Below, one piece after another: positions 1 through 10,545 of a DNA stretch of 64,000 nucleotides. Below the pieces are notes generated by a model that worked only from the letters and a program-made list of their open reading frames with translations, was not told where the DNA came from and ran no database searches. The translations under genes and the position numbers were made by a program. The stretch's first letter is position 1. Every line of letters starts with the position of its first letter. The DNA is from Mycocentrospora acerina (taxonomy: Eukaryota; Ascomycota; Dothideomycetes; Pleosporales), in NCBI GenBank assembly GCA_022701365.1, contig JAKUHH010000250.1, positions 248,001-312,000 of the forward strand, given 5' to 3'.

Positions 1-361
1 ATAGTACACTTACGTTGATTAAATACAAAATGGTGCTTATCTTGTGCTAAATGTATTGTTTCAAAAACCAAAACAACTAAGATTTCTTATTAACAATGTT
101 CCCATCCTGCGTACACGTCATTTGTCACCGAATGAATTTGTTAATAAATTCTCCTTCCTACATCTTCTAACGAATCAAGTTTGATCTGCCGCACGTGAGA
201 TGATGTGTGTAGCATCTAGATCTCGTCTTGCCAAGGTCTCACCAAAATCCACGTATGTTCTTTATCTCGCACTAGTTTCAACCCGCCTACTTGACTCCTC
301 AATTTTGTCGCGCACAAAAAGATCTTGTTACACATATATTTGTGCATACTCTGGAGGCGAA
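1..361. other. AT-rich upstream region of the HET gene
   Basis: No gene is visible here. The reading frame of the following HET gene is open back to an ATG at 200, but the stretch 200-361 encodes a peptide with no family features. A block at 151-180 resembles 3861-3887 (see findings). Confidence 0.5.
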
Positions 362-2236
362 ATGGTGGCACAAACTCCGGGCCTTGCGGATGTAGCGAGC
401 TCTGCAGCTCAGCTAGAGGAACAGCTTGGTGCCTGGCCTCGTCGTTTACTTCACGTACCCACAATGACATCATATAGTTGGGAGCCAGGTAACAGGTATG
501 GAAATGCTGTGGCACCTAGATATAATGCGATATCGTACACTTGGGGAAGATGGGTTCTTCAGTCTGGAGAGCTTCCACAGACGTCAAGCGTCACCATCAA
601 TAGAGTTCCCTGGATAGTCCCCAGAGTGCATCCCGACCACTTCGACCGTGAATCTTTGGAATCTGTAATCAATCAGGCGCAGCTTGTTGAGCCACCATCC
701 CCTTTCACATTCCCCGAAAATTACGATGACGCGACAGCGAAGGTAGACCACATATGGATCGATATAGCGTGCATCGATCAAAACTTCAACAGAGATTCCA
801 TGCTCGAGATTGGACGCCAGGCGAAAATATTTGGCAAAGCCCTCACTGTTTACATATGGCTTAGCCACACCTCCACCAGCCAACTTCGCGAGATGCGTAA
901 TTTTGCTACTAACTGGGATCCTTACTTTCCCGATTTCGAGTCATCTTTCGATCGTTGGCCCCAAGTGGAAGAGGTTTTCACGTACATGAAGAAAGATCCA
1001 TGGTTTTCTTCTGTCTGGACTCTTCAAGAGGCATACTTACGAAAAGACGCGGTTTTCCTATCCCGAGATGTTGAGAAAATGTACAGAGTTGATGGCAGGT
1101 GGAATATACGCGAGGAAGAAGTGGTAGAGTCAGAATTCGGCTTCAATTTGAAGGCCTTATTACTTTCAGCAGAGACTGTAAGCCTCGCCTCTAGGGCACT
1201 AGACCCAACATCAAGTTCTCAAGAATCAATCTTGCAAAGCTTGCAGATTCTAGGAATGAATTCTCTCATTCGACATGACCCGATGGGTTTATATGCCGTG
1301 GCTCATCAACGTAAACCAAGCAACGTCCTTGACAGTATATATGGCATCCAGCAAATATTTGGGCTTCGCCTAGGTCACTCAGATCCTACCGCCGAATTCA
1401 GCAAAGAACTGTCTCTAGAAGATTTGGAGGATGAACTAGGAGAAGCCTTGATGAAATCCGACCCAGTTCTTAGCCAATCTTTCGTCCACACAGACCCTTC
1501 TCTTGAAGGAAACAAGCGATGGCGTGTATCAAAAAGTGCGGTAGTGCCCGAACCGCTCATCAACGATGATAATCCATGGAGGAGTTCATTGTATACTCCT
1601 GTCTGTAGCTTGGATACAGAGAATGTCGGAGGAAGTAAAATGGGATCTTTCGTAGGCAAGACATGTGCATTTGCCCAACTAGAGAGAATTTGGTCGTTCA
1701 TGCAAGAGAAAGAGTCTATGATGGATGGGCAGCCAGTCATGTGGTTAATGATGGACAATGTCCCGAACGTTGTGCCAATCGAACAAAACGATTCAGTACC
1801 AAGTGAGCAATGGTCTAGGCATGGAGGCTTCCAATCTCATGAGCAGTCCAGTAAAATTGCTGCACATCTGGTCCTGAATTATGACGAGTCCAAGTTAAAA
1901 ATGCTTCACCTCGGGGCACATACCAGCACCCCAGGAACGGAGTGTCACTTTGGTCTTCTCCTGCTGCATGAAGTTACTGGTGGTCTCGCTATATGGAAAC
2001 GTATTGGTATCTGCATATGGCGAGGATATGCTTCAACAAGATGGGGCCCCTTTGAGAGTCTCTTTAAACCTTCAAAGGTACCCTTTGCAATGCAAAGCTC
2101 TTTATCGTCATTAGACTCTTTTGGAGAAGCTGAAGACGATATGATTCATCCATGCAAAGATTTGTTTGAGCCTTTCAAAGGTGACTTGTCAGGTGAAAGT
2201 GAAGCCTGGCACGAAGACTCTGGTCTTCTTCGATAA
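362..2236 (+). CDS. HET-domain (heterokaryon incompatibility) protein
   Basis: Intronless frame of 624 aa. HET-domain proteins act in fungal self/non-self recognition and can trigger cell death after hyphal fusion; which partner this one senses cannot be told. The HET blocks are in order: YNAISYTWG (about residues 54-62), IWIDIACIDQN (about 131-141) and PWFSSVWTLQEAYL (about 213-226), the last matching the usual R.WF.R.WT.QE block. The remaining ~400 residues have no motif I recognise. I chose the ATG at 362 because the HET domain starts soon after it; an in-frame ATG at 200 would add 54 residues of no recognisable character. The gene sits in AT-rich sequence, as HET genes often do. No frameshift is seen. 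Confidence 0.88.
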   Translation: MVAQTPGLADVASSAAQLEEQLGAWPRRLLHVPTMTSYSWEPGNRYGNAVAPRYNAISYTWGRWVLQSGELPQTSSVTINRVPWIVPRVHPDHFDRESLESVINQAQLVEPPSPFTFPENYDDATAKVDHIWIDIACIDQNFNRDSMLEIGRQAKIFGKALTVYIWLSHTSTSQLREMRNFATNWDPYFPDFESSFDRWPQVEEVFTYMKKDPWFSSVWTLQEAYLRKDAVFLSRDVEKMYRVDGRWNIREEEVVESEFGFNLKALLLSAETVSLASRALDPTSSSQESILQSLQILGMNSLIRHDPMGLYAVAHQRKPSNVLDSIYGIQQIFGLRLGHSDPTAEFSKELSLEDLEDELGEALMKSDPVLSQSFVHTDPSLEGNKRWRVSKSAVVPEPLINDDNPWRSSLYTPVCSLDTENVGGSKMGSFVGKTCAFAQLERIWSFMQEKESMMDGQPVMWLMMDNVPNVVPIEQNDSVPSEQWSRHGGFQSHEQSSKIAAHLVLNYDESKLKMLHLGAHTSTPGTECHFGLLLLHEVTGGLAIWKRIGICIWRGYASTRWGPFESLFKPSKVPFAMQSSLSSLDSFGEAEDDMIHPCKDLFEPFKGDLSGESEAWHEDSGLLR

Positions 2237-3881
2237 CGCTGTATCTAAATAAACGAGACAAGGATCTTCAATGATATTTTGCCATCAATAACTCACATCA
2301 GGCTGATCATGTGCTTGAAGCAGTTTGCTTTGCCTTATTCGTTTCCCTACACAACATCTCAGGCCCCTAACAAATACCTCTGATAAATTCATCGTTTTCA
2401 TTGACTTGGAGAGCAAGGAGAGCAAACTCATTATATGACCACTACACTACTAACTAGAGTTAGAAGAATCAAGTATTAATAGCTCGTTGAAATTGCATTC
2501 AAGCTAACAAAGTGGATTTCTTGAATTCTAGGCCAAAATAGATTGTATTCAACGACTCCAGGTTGACCCTATCATTTTGCCTCAAAATTTCATATTGCAG
2601 ATCCTGAACAGCATTTCTAAATCTAGAGTTGGTAGCACTGAATCCACCAACTACTCAGATCTACGGGCTCCCATCTTTTGAAAATGTACAACCTACTCAA
2701 AATCGGCATGTTCAAATCATCATCTTGATACTTAAGTAGTAACTTGCTCGTACGTTTGTCACGTTAGTCCCGCTCAGATCTGCTTCAATTCAAAAATTAA
2801 GCGCCTAGCACAATATGTGCCGGAGTGAGAGTAAACACCATCCAGAACCATCACATTCTTAAGGGAAAGAAACTGAGAGAATCCTGCGCAGTAGAGAATT
2901 TTTCTGCCCTGAATATATTCTATCAAACAGAGATGGATGTATCAAGAAAAAATAATGTAAACAGTGCAGCCATTCCCATCGTACTTGTATTATGACATCT
3001 CATGCTCTCAATCAATTTGATCTCAATTATTGTTACTTCATGTAACTTATTTTATCTTTGCCAAGTTCAGACTGATTCATCTCAGATTTAAATTTTTCGC
3101 CCCGATTAGAACATTCAGAACAAAATAATACAGAGGGTATAGAATAAAAACATTTCGAAAGATTACTTAATGAGACTCGAAGTTTAATAACAGATTCTTG
3201 CCTCCATTAAATGTTCCTTCCCCCTGCAGCATCAAGGGAAAATAAGAAATTCCGTGCTCATTAGATAGAAGAGATAGCTTCTTGTTTATTTAGCTTTTTT
3301 TAGGCAACGTACAAGCAGACTAGTGGTCAGGTAGAACACCACTTGCGAATCCCTGCTGTTGTTGGTTTTTGGCCTTATTTTTACTGCCGTGCTTTATGAG
3401 CACATTCACACCTCCAGCTGTGACTAGTTCTTGACGGCAACGTGAAAAACGGAGCATTGAAGAAAAAGAGACTTTTATTTCGCATGTATTCATCAACGCT
3501 AGAGTGGCAATTGTCAGAGCGTTATGTTAAAATCGTCTGCATTCGGTCATAGATGGCTGCAACTGTTCTGCTGTGCAGTAAATACTATAGATTTTGAGCC
3601 GCGAGAGCCAATGCTGCGATGGACTTAGTGCAGCTCTTAGTTTCACATTTTCATGGGAACATAATAGAGAGAGTAAGGGACTAGAGTGTCCTCCTTAATG
3701 CTAGGATTGATACCTAGACTTAAATTGACTCAAACGCAAAGTGCAGCCCATCTCATGACAAATGAGGTATTATGGAACGATGACAAAGTAGCTTTGTCAC
3801 TCCTGTTTCCACCTAATTTATAAGTGGTTCATTACCAAATTTATATATCAATAACACATCCTCCTCGCATCTTCTGGCGAA
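2237..3881. other. AT-rich intergenic region, no gene seen
   Basis: About 1.6 kb with stops in all frames and no RNA gene or intact mobile element that I can recognise. The base composition (AT-rich, many TpA) would fit old sequence altered by repeat-induced point mutation, but no source repeat can be identified by eye. Confidence 0.4.
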
Positions 3882-4432
3882 TCATGTACGAGGGTCTGGT
3901 ATTTGATCTTCGGTGCTGGTAGCGTTTTCGTCGACTTCGACAGCAGGGGTAGGAACTAGCGGAGCAGACTCGTTTAGTTCATGGCGCAATATACCGCTCT
4001 CTTCAATATCTGGCAAACGGCCAGATCTGGGGGTGTTGGGGATGAAAGAAAGCGTAACGGCAGTCAGTGCTATGGACAATGGAAGCACTCTCAAGATTTT
4101 ATCTTCATTGTCAGACGGTAGCAAGGTCTTTCCAAGGGCGACGAAGAGGGTCGAAAGTAAAATGTACTTTAGCACATGTAACTGAGGTTGGACAGTATGG
4201 ACACAGTCCCGGGCAATGTAATTAAAAGTGAAAACTGTCCAGATCTGGAGTATGCTAGGAGTCTGTCAGTATTAGCTGATATATGAGAGACAATGTTACT
4301 TACATTGTTCGAATTTCAAAGAGCGACAAAGTATCAACTGCCACGAGCCAAAAGAATGCAAACAAAATTATCATTACAAACGAAATTTCGACCGTCCTTA
4401 TACCTACATACCATAACAGAGCGGCCGTAATT
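3882..4432 (-). pseudogene. Multi-pass membrane protein, 3' part; probably a remnant or incompletely resolved gene
   Basis: Two minus-strand exons read well as a membrane protein: 4304-4432 (segment FVMIILFAFFWLVAV, then DTLSLFEIRT) and 3882-4254 (ILQIWTVFTFNYIARD, then LKYILLSTLFVALGKTL, then LRVLPLSIALTAVTLSF, with a hydrophilic acidic tail). The intron 4255-4303 has a GTAAGT donor and a CTAAT branch region. A further acceptor at 4433-4434 suggests exons upstream, but the frame above it meets a stop and no convincing 5' exon or start follows. A 77-codon open frame at 4404-4637 is in a different frame. I do not recognise the family; the layout fits an integral membrane enzyme or transporter-like protein. 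It may be a decayed copy. Confidence 0.4.
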
Positions 4433-4901
4433 CTGTAGCAAACGGGGTAAGGTGCAGTGTGTTATTAAATCTTCCTTCTGGCATCGTATCTATTGATTTC
4501 GACAATTTTCTACGTTGACCTCGTCTGTAGAAAACAAACCACTCCTTTCCAATCTTGGAGCTCATATTCTCTTTGCCCAACTTGTCTGTCGAGTTCTTAA
4601 TAATCTCATCCTGGATTATCTCGTTCAGACGAACCATGCGAGATTTGGTGGTGATTGGCTTCTGATGATGAATGGGTTGACGTCAAGAGTACATTGTTTG
4701 ACCGCGTTGCCCTGCCACGACGATCGCATGTGCAGGAGCGACTCAGCCCTGCGCAGCCACAAGGCCTCCAACGCTTGATACGAAGAGTGGTGCAGCGCCA
4801 CTTCTTGCCTTTACTGGGCACATCTACTTCAAGGGTTTATAAATGCTCTTCAGCTTGCCAGATTCCGTGCATTATTCTTGTACCTCTATATGAACGTGAC
4901 G
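4433..4901. other. Intergenic region between membrane-protein remnant and small gene
   Basis: No supported gene. Overlapping short frames on both strands (4606-4821, 4655-5236) lack family features. Confidence 0.35.
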
Positions 4902-5355
4902 ATGTCGACACCCCAACCAGCAGGACCATCATCTCCAAACACACATACAACCGCAGCATCTTCACAACGACCATCTGCAAATATGAATTCGAAATCGAAA
5001 TCGAATCCAAATTTAAGCTCGCAATCGAGCTCCTCTGCAACACAAAAAAAGGCCTCCTCCTCCTGGCGCACAGTGTTCCACGCCAAGAAGCCAGAAGAAC
5101 GCGGCAAGGAAAGCTGGCGCGATGCCAGTCTCCCCGACAAAGAGCGATGGAAAGAATGGCAAAAGGCAAAGGACAGAGAGATGCGCAATGGGTGAGTTTA
5201 TTTGCTAATCCATCTGTTTTGTATTGTCAAGGTTGAGGGATAGTTGGGGAAAGAGTACGAGGGCTATGCTGACGAGTTGGGGATTTAGGAGTACTGTGGG
5301 GTATTATTCTGGGTGGAAGAAGAACAGCGGGTGGGCGGCGAACATGATGTTCTAG
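4902..5355 (+). CDS. Small conserved-looking hypothetical protein, Ser-rich N-terminus, Trp/basic C-terminus
   Basis: Two exons, 4902-5191 and 5232-5355, with a 40-bp intron (GTGAGT donor, GCTAAT branch region, CAAG acceptor) give 137 aa. The N-terminal half is Ser/Asn/Gln-rich and looks disordered. The second half is charged and regular (SSWRTVFHAKKPEERGKESW, then DKERWKEWQKAKDREMRNG) and continues across the intron as LRDSWGKSTRAMLTSWGFRS, ending WAANMMF. The smooth continuation over the splice supports the model. No signal peptide or membrane segment is seen. An in-frame ATG at 4890 would add four residues. I do not know the function; the Trp-rich basic C-terminus suggests a binding surface or helix. 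Confidence 0.6.
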
Positions 5356-5943
5356 GGCTTGGGAAGAAAGCGAGTGGGGGAAGGGAGGAAGGGAGGAAGG
5401 AAGAAAGGAAGAAATAATTTGCACAGGCTTTTAGGGGATGATTAGATGTCTTCATACTTTTCCAAGTCGCAATCGTCCAGCAAAAGACTCATACAGCTCC
5501 ACGCAAGCAGGTAGCAATGAGAAGGACGGATGAGATGGATGAGATGGATGACTACACGCTCTTAACGCCGCATACGCTGTACACGCGTGCAGCAAGTATA
5601 CTCATAGTCGTGCCAGAACATAAATACTCGATGCAACAAGGCAAAACCTCCCCTCCCAACGACACTCCAAGCCGCCGCCACCTTCTCCCCCACATCGCGC
5701 ATCGTCGAGACAGCCGTCGAGCATCAACGTGCCTCGACTCGCCACGCGAGAAGCCCCGCAGATCCAAACTCCGGGTCATAGCTCCGCTCCCCCAACGTCA
5801 TTCCCAAGAGGCCTCTCCACCATTGACAGAGATTGGGCGTGTATTACAAATTACAAATTCCCTCTCCAAGTCCACCTCGGCTGTGCGCTTCCAGCCAGCG
5901 TTGATAACGTATATAATCGCCATCCTTTTTGCCAGCGCGCACA
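5356..5943. other. Intergenic region and promoter of the SSADH gene
   Basis: G/A-rich simple tracts at about 5375-5415 (GGAAGG-type) and a GATGGAT-type run at 5526-5550. No gene is supported; the open frame 5517-6089 runs into the next gene in another frame. Confidence 0.4.
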
Positions 5944-7681
5944 ATGCGGTCCTTTGCAGCAGCATCTCGATCTCTCGCACGCCAACAGACGTGCAGGCCC
6001 AGTTTCCAGCAACGCACACTGCCGCTTATCGTCGCGCGGGGATATTCCAGCAGCAAGATGGGTCACTCAGTGCCAGCTGTAGGTTTTGATGCTTGTCGGT
6101 GGCGATGGAGAAGAAGAGATAACGTGACTAACCACCTCGACAGCTCAACGATCCCTCGCTCCTCAAAACACAAACATACGTCAATGGCGAATGGATAGAC
6201 GCAAAGTCCGGCAAGACGTTTGAGGTCTTTGGTACTGCGCTCCCCTTCGATTGTTGCAGTTGAAGTCCCTCCATGTCTAACGCGCCCCAGACCCGGCCAC
6301 CGGCAAGCTCATCGCGACACAGCCTGAAATGGATCGTGCCGACACGGAAGCTGCCATCGCCGCAGCTGCCGCCGCGCTGCCCGCATTCCGCAAGACAACT
6401 GGGCGCGAGCGCTCACGTATGCTGCGAAAGTGGTACCAGCTGATGATGGATAATGCCGACGATCTCGCCAAGCTCATTACGTGGGAGAACGGCAAGCCGA
6501 TGGCGGATGCAAAGGGCGAGGTCACCTATGCGGCGGGCTTCCTGGAGTGGTTCGCCGAGGAGGCGCCCAGGATATACGGAAACACCATTCCCGTGAGTTC
6601 GTCGGCGAACAGGGTGTTTACCATCAAGGAGCCGGTTGGTGTGTGTGGGCTGATTACGCCGTGGAACTTTCCTGCTGCCATGATCACTCGCAAGATTGGC
6701 CCGGCGTTGGCAGCAGGCTGCACCGTCGTTGCAAAGTCCCCTGGTGAGACGCCCTTTACAGCGGCAGCTCTGGCTGAGCTTGCGCACCGAGCGGGCATTC
6801 CCAAGGGCGTCATCAACTTTGTCACCGCACTCAAGAACACCCCCGAGGTTGGCGAGACAATCACCACCAGCAAGACCGTCAAGAAGGTCTCCTTTACTGG
6901 CTCCACCGGCGTGGGAAAGCTCCTCATGAAGCAATCATCCAGCACACTCAAGAAGCTCTCCTTTGAGCTCGGCGGCAACGCACCTTTCATCGTCTTCGAC
7001 GACGCCGACCTCGAAGCCGCAGTCGCCGGCGCCATCACCTCCAAGTTCCGCTCCTCGGGCCAAACCTGCGTCTGCGCCAACAGAATCTACGTGCAGGCTG
7101 GCATCTACGACGACTTTGCCACAAAGTTTGCCGAAAAGGTCAAGAACTTTAGCGTCGGCCACGGCTACGACACGGGCGTCACCCACGGCCCGCTCATCCA
7201 CGACCGCGCCGTTGACAAGGTCGAATCCCACGTGCAAGACGCCATCAAGCTCGGCGGAAAGGTGCTCGCAGGCGGCAACAAACGCCCCGACCTCGGCGAA
7301 AACTTCTTCCAGCCCACAGTCATCCGCGACATGACGGCAGAAATGCAGCTTCACCAAGAAGAAACATTTGGCCCCGTTGCCGGTCTGTTCAAGTTTGACA
7401 CTGAGGCTGATGTCGTCGAGCTAGCCAACTCTGCGGACGTTGGACTCGCGGGATACTTTTTCAGCAAGGACATTCAGAGGGTGTACAGGGTTGCCGAGGC
7501 ACTTGAAGTGGGCATGGTGGGCGTCAACACGGGCTTGATTTCCGACGCGGCGAGTCCCTTTGGAGGCGTCAAGGAGAGCGGGTTCGGGAGAGAAGGCAGT
7601 CTGTTGGGAATTGAGGAGTACATTGTCACCAAGACGGTGACACTGGGCGGGAACGGAGAGCCGCTGCAGGGCTCAGCGTGA
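5944..7681 (+). CDS. Succinate-semialdehyde dehydrogenase, mitochondrial (GABA shunt)
   Basis: Exons 5944-6078, 6144-6231 and 6291-7681 give 537 aa. The family oxidises succinate semialdehyde to succinate with NAD(P)+, the last step of GABA breakdown. The first ~40 residues are rich in Arg, Ser and Ala without acids (MRSFAAASRSLARQQ...), a typical mitochondrial presequence. The aldehyde dehydrogenase features follow: PWNFP, the nucleotide-binding FTGSTGVG (about 276-283), the general-base Glu in FELGGNAPF (about 300) and the nucleophile in SGQTCVCANR (Cys about 334). The CVCANR sequence is characteristic of the SSADH (GabD/Uga2) branch. Both introns are short and the joins restore conserved sequence (EVFDPATGK). 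The C-terminal GGVKESGFGREG block is present. I see no damage. Confidence 0.93.
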
Positions 7682-7854
7682 GAAGGGAAGTCGAAGGGTG
7701 TTGGGAAAACAATAAAATTCAGCTTGTGTTGTTTGGAAAGAATATATATTATTATATCTTTAAATATTTGAATATCTATTCGTGACATTGTACTCGTATT
7801 CATTGTCTTTCTCGTGACTACCGACCGACGGATCTAAGATTGAACCAATGTTTT

Positions 7855-9402
7855 TTACTTTCGGTTCTTCCCCTCGATATACAGTTCGTACTCGTACGCG
7901 GAGAAGAGAAACGGCGCGACGCCCTTGAGATCGTTTTCAAACAGCGGCATGCTAGCGTAGTACTAATCATTTCCCACGCGTTAGTAACATCCTCATATAA
8001 AATCACCCTTCCGGCCCAGGCGAACAACGATAAAAAGAAGGAGAACATACCTCAAACGTGCCATTGGAGCTCAAACTCCCCGTCTGCACCGTCCAGCCCC
8101 ACACCAGCGCCCCATCGCTCTCGCGCTTCTCCGCAAACGTCCCCGTCATGAGCTCATACCCACTCGTTGCCGCGGCCTCGTACTTTTTCCCCTCGAGATA
8201 CCCCAAGCGCAGGCTCTTGAACAGGCCGTAGACGAACATGGCGGAGCCGGAGCTTTCAATGTAGTTGCCTGGGCGGGACTGCATGCCCGGGTCCATGATG
8301 TTATACCAGCCTTTGTAGACGGGGTCTTGGGCGGCGATGATGGCGTCGGCGAGGCGGTGGAGGTAGGTTAGGAGACGTGCGCGGCCCGGGTGGTGGGCGG
8401 GGAAGTAGTCGAGGGTGTCGACGAGGGCCATGATGTACCTAGTTTGGCGGGTTAGTTGTGAGGGTTTTATTTTCAATTTTTCTCTCTTTTTTTGGATATA
8501 GATTGGGGTTGATGTTGAGACTGAATGGGATGGGATGGGATTGTACGGTGGAAGAGAAGAGTAGGAGACGTACCATCCGACTGCGCGTCCCCAAACGTGG
8601 GGTGCTGCGCCGGTGATGGGATCAGCCCAGACTTGCGTCTTGGAGACGTCGAAGCCGTGGAGAGGCAGCCCGTTTGTGCGGTTGCGATCTACGGTTGTGC
8701 CGGCATCGATGAGGTCAAACTGCAGTGCAATGTCGTCCCATGCGGTGGTGTTGCCAGGCTCGAATTCATACGTCCACCGCGCGTAGAAGACGTCGAGCAT
8801 GTAGATTCCGTCGAGCCACATCTGGTTGGTTTGGCGTCAGTTTGTGTATTCACTTCAACACCCTCACTTCACTCGTCACCTATTCTTCAACATACCTGGT
8901 CAATGTATCCGGGGTAGCGATGGTAGAACCCGCCGTCGGGCGTGCGCCCCGTGCGGTCAATTTGGTTCCTCAGCGTCTGCGCCGCCGTCTTGTAGATGTT
9001 GTCCCCACCCGTCATGTTGTACATGTCGAGAAACGTGTGACCAAATCGAATGTCGTCAATCGAGTTGCTGTTGTTGTAGAGCAGAATTTCACCTGTCCAG
9101 CCCGGGTAGAGCTGTGTGTTTGCATGTTTTTCAATGTACTCGGCGTATTTTGCGTCGTGGGTGCGGTCGTAGGCAAGTTTGACGCCAGAGAGCACCGCAG
9201 ACACAGTGTACGCGTGAGTAGGCTCAATACCGTGCTTGATCTGGCTGTCGGCCATCCATGTCAGGAATCGAGGCTGGCCGTGGAATGAGCCCGAGGAGAT
9301 TTTCGAGGCCGGCGGGATGGTAAACCAGCCATTGGGAAGAGAGACCTTGGACGCTGCGAGTGCGGTGCTGGCCAGCGCCAGATTGACAAGGGAATATTTC
9401 AT
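7855..9402 (-). CDS. Secreted GH105/GH88-type unsaturated glucuronyl/rhamnogalacturonyl hydrolase
   Basis: Exons on the minus strand: 8896-9402, 8574-8821, 8051-8438 and 7855-7962, giving 416 aa. GH105 enzymes remove the unsaturated uronic acid left at the end of pectin fragments by lyases. A signal peptide is evident (MKYSLVNLALASTALA, then ASKV). The family's block appears across the first splice as YPGYIDQ plus MWLDGIYML, where the Asp is the likely catalytic acid. VWGRAVGWY and GNYIESSGSAMFVYGL follow, both usual for the (alpha/alpha)6 barrel; the last exon is YYASMPLFENDL to the stop. The start is the ATG at 9402, which begins the signal peptide. It ends about 170 bp from the SSADH stop, in convergent orientation. 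The likely role is use of plant cell-wall pectin outside the cell. Confidence 0.9.
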
Positions 9403-10545
9403 AATGGCCAATCTACGCCGTTTGAAACTGCAGCGATGAAAATAATCCTGGTTTGTTGCAAACTCCCAGCTCTTATACTGATTTCCCAGCCTCTGTTTCC
9501 ACGGACAAACTCATCAATGTCTGCGCTGCACCCAAGAACCGTATCTCACTGTAGATTATGCCGGCCAAGCTCTTCTCCCCCCGTCTCTAAAATATTTCCT
9601 TCCTCGGCTCTCGTAGCTCTCGAGGGCGCGTCTTGGAACGGCCCCATACCCAAGGTGTTCCACGACATCATTGGAAGGTCGGTGGCAGTATCGGCGAGAC
9701 CTGGGGGCAAGAGGGAGATGCTCGCTTTTGAGATAACCCGTTGATTCTCGCCACTGCTGTGTGTTTATTGTCGGACGTGGGTGTTTGCACCCTAAATGCT
9801 AGGCTAGTGACAGACTACTGGACGGAAAAACAATTGTGGGTCGCATGGGGTGCTACTTGGCGGTTTGCGGGGGAGCAAGATCCCCATGGGGTCTGAGAGT
9901 GATTCTGTCGGATACGTATAGCCTCGAATTCGGTGCTATTGTTAGTGTCCGGTGACCATTTGCACCATATGTGGCGTACAGTCGGTGAATGATTAGAGAG
10001 GCACTTCCGTGCTAACATTACATGCTTGGCTGTACGCCTCATCTCCCACAACATGGTGCATTTATTTCGTATCCAGGAAATATCTAGTGCAACTGCAAAG
10101 ACAATAGATCTACCTTCACATTGTCTTTCAATTGAATCCTACTGTCGGATTGTTATGGCCTGGGAAAAGCCTGGGAAAAACTGTGAATTCCACGGGATAT
10201 GAGGCATAAAAAACGTATGCTCTCGTTCATTCGTCATCCTCTAGCGACACACTCCGTCTACGAGAAAATTCCGGCATGATGAACATTGTTTCAATAAACC
10301 CAAAAAAAAGTACGTGCTTGCTTTTGTGATGCCCTCAGCCTATCCCTACCTCATTACCTATCATACAAATGGAAGCAGGCCAAAGCGCCCTTTATGAAAC
10401 TGCAACAAGATCGTCAGTCTAGATCCGTCCTCGCCGGTTCACTTCCTTCAATACATACGTACGTACACACGCTGTGTAGACTGTAGACACCATCACTTTT
10501 ATCCCAAGAGGGTCAAGACGCACTCCGGAAACATCAACATGCACA
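9403..10545. other. Intergenic region between GH105 (5' side) and ZZ/EF-hand gene (3' side)
   Basis: Contains the GH105 promoter and the 3' flank of the next gene. No further gene is supported: the short frames at 9436-9744 and 9815-10054 have no family features. Confidence 0.45.
9471..9477 (-). promoter_or_regulatory. TATA-like box upstream of the GH105 gene
   Basis: Minus-strand TATAAGA about 70 bp before the ATG at 9402. Position and sequence fit a core promoter; no transcript data are available. Confidence 0.35.

Noticed and set aside
1..4650. Intact transposable element in the AT-rich left end
   Set aside because: No transposase, reverse transcriptase or terminal repeats can be read; only base composition hints at old repeats.
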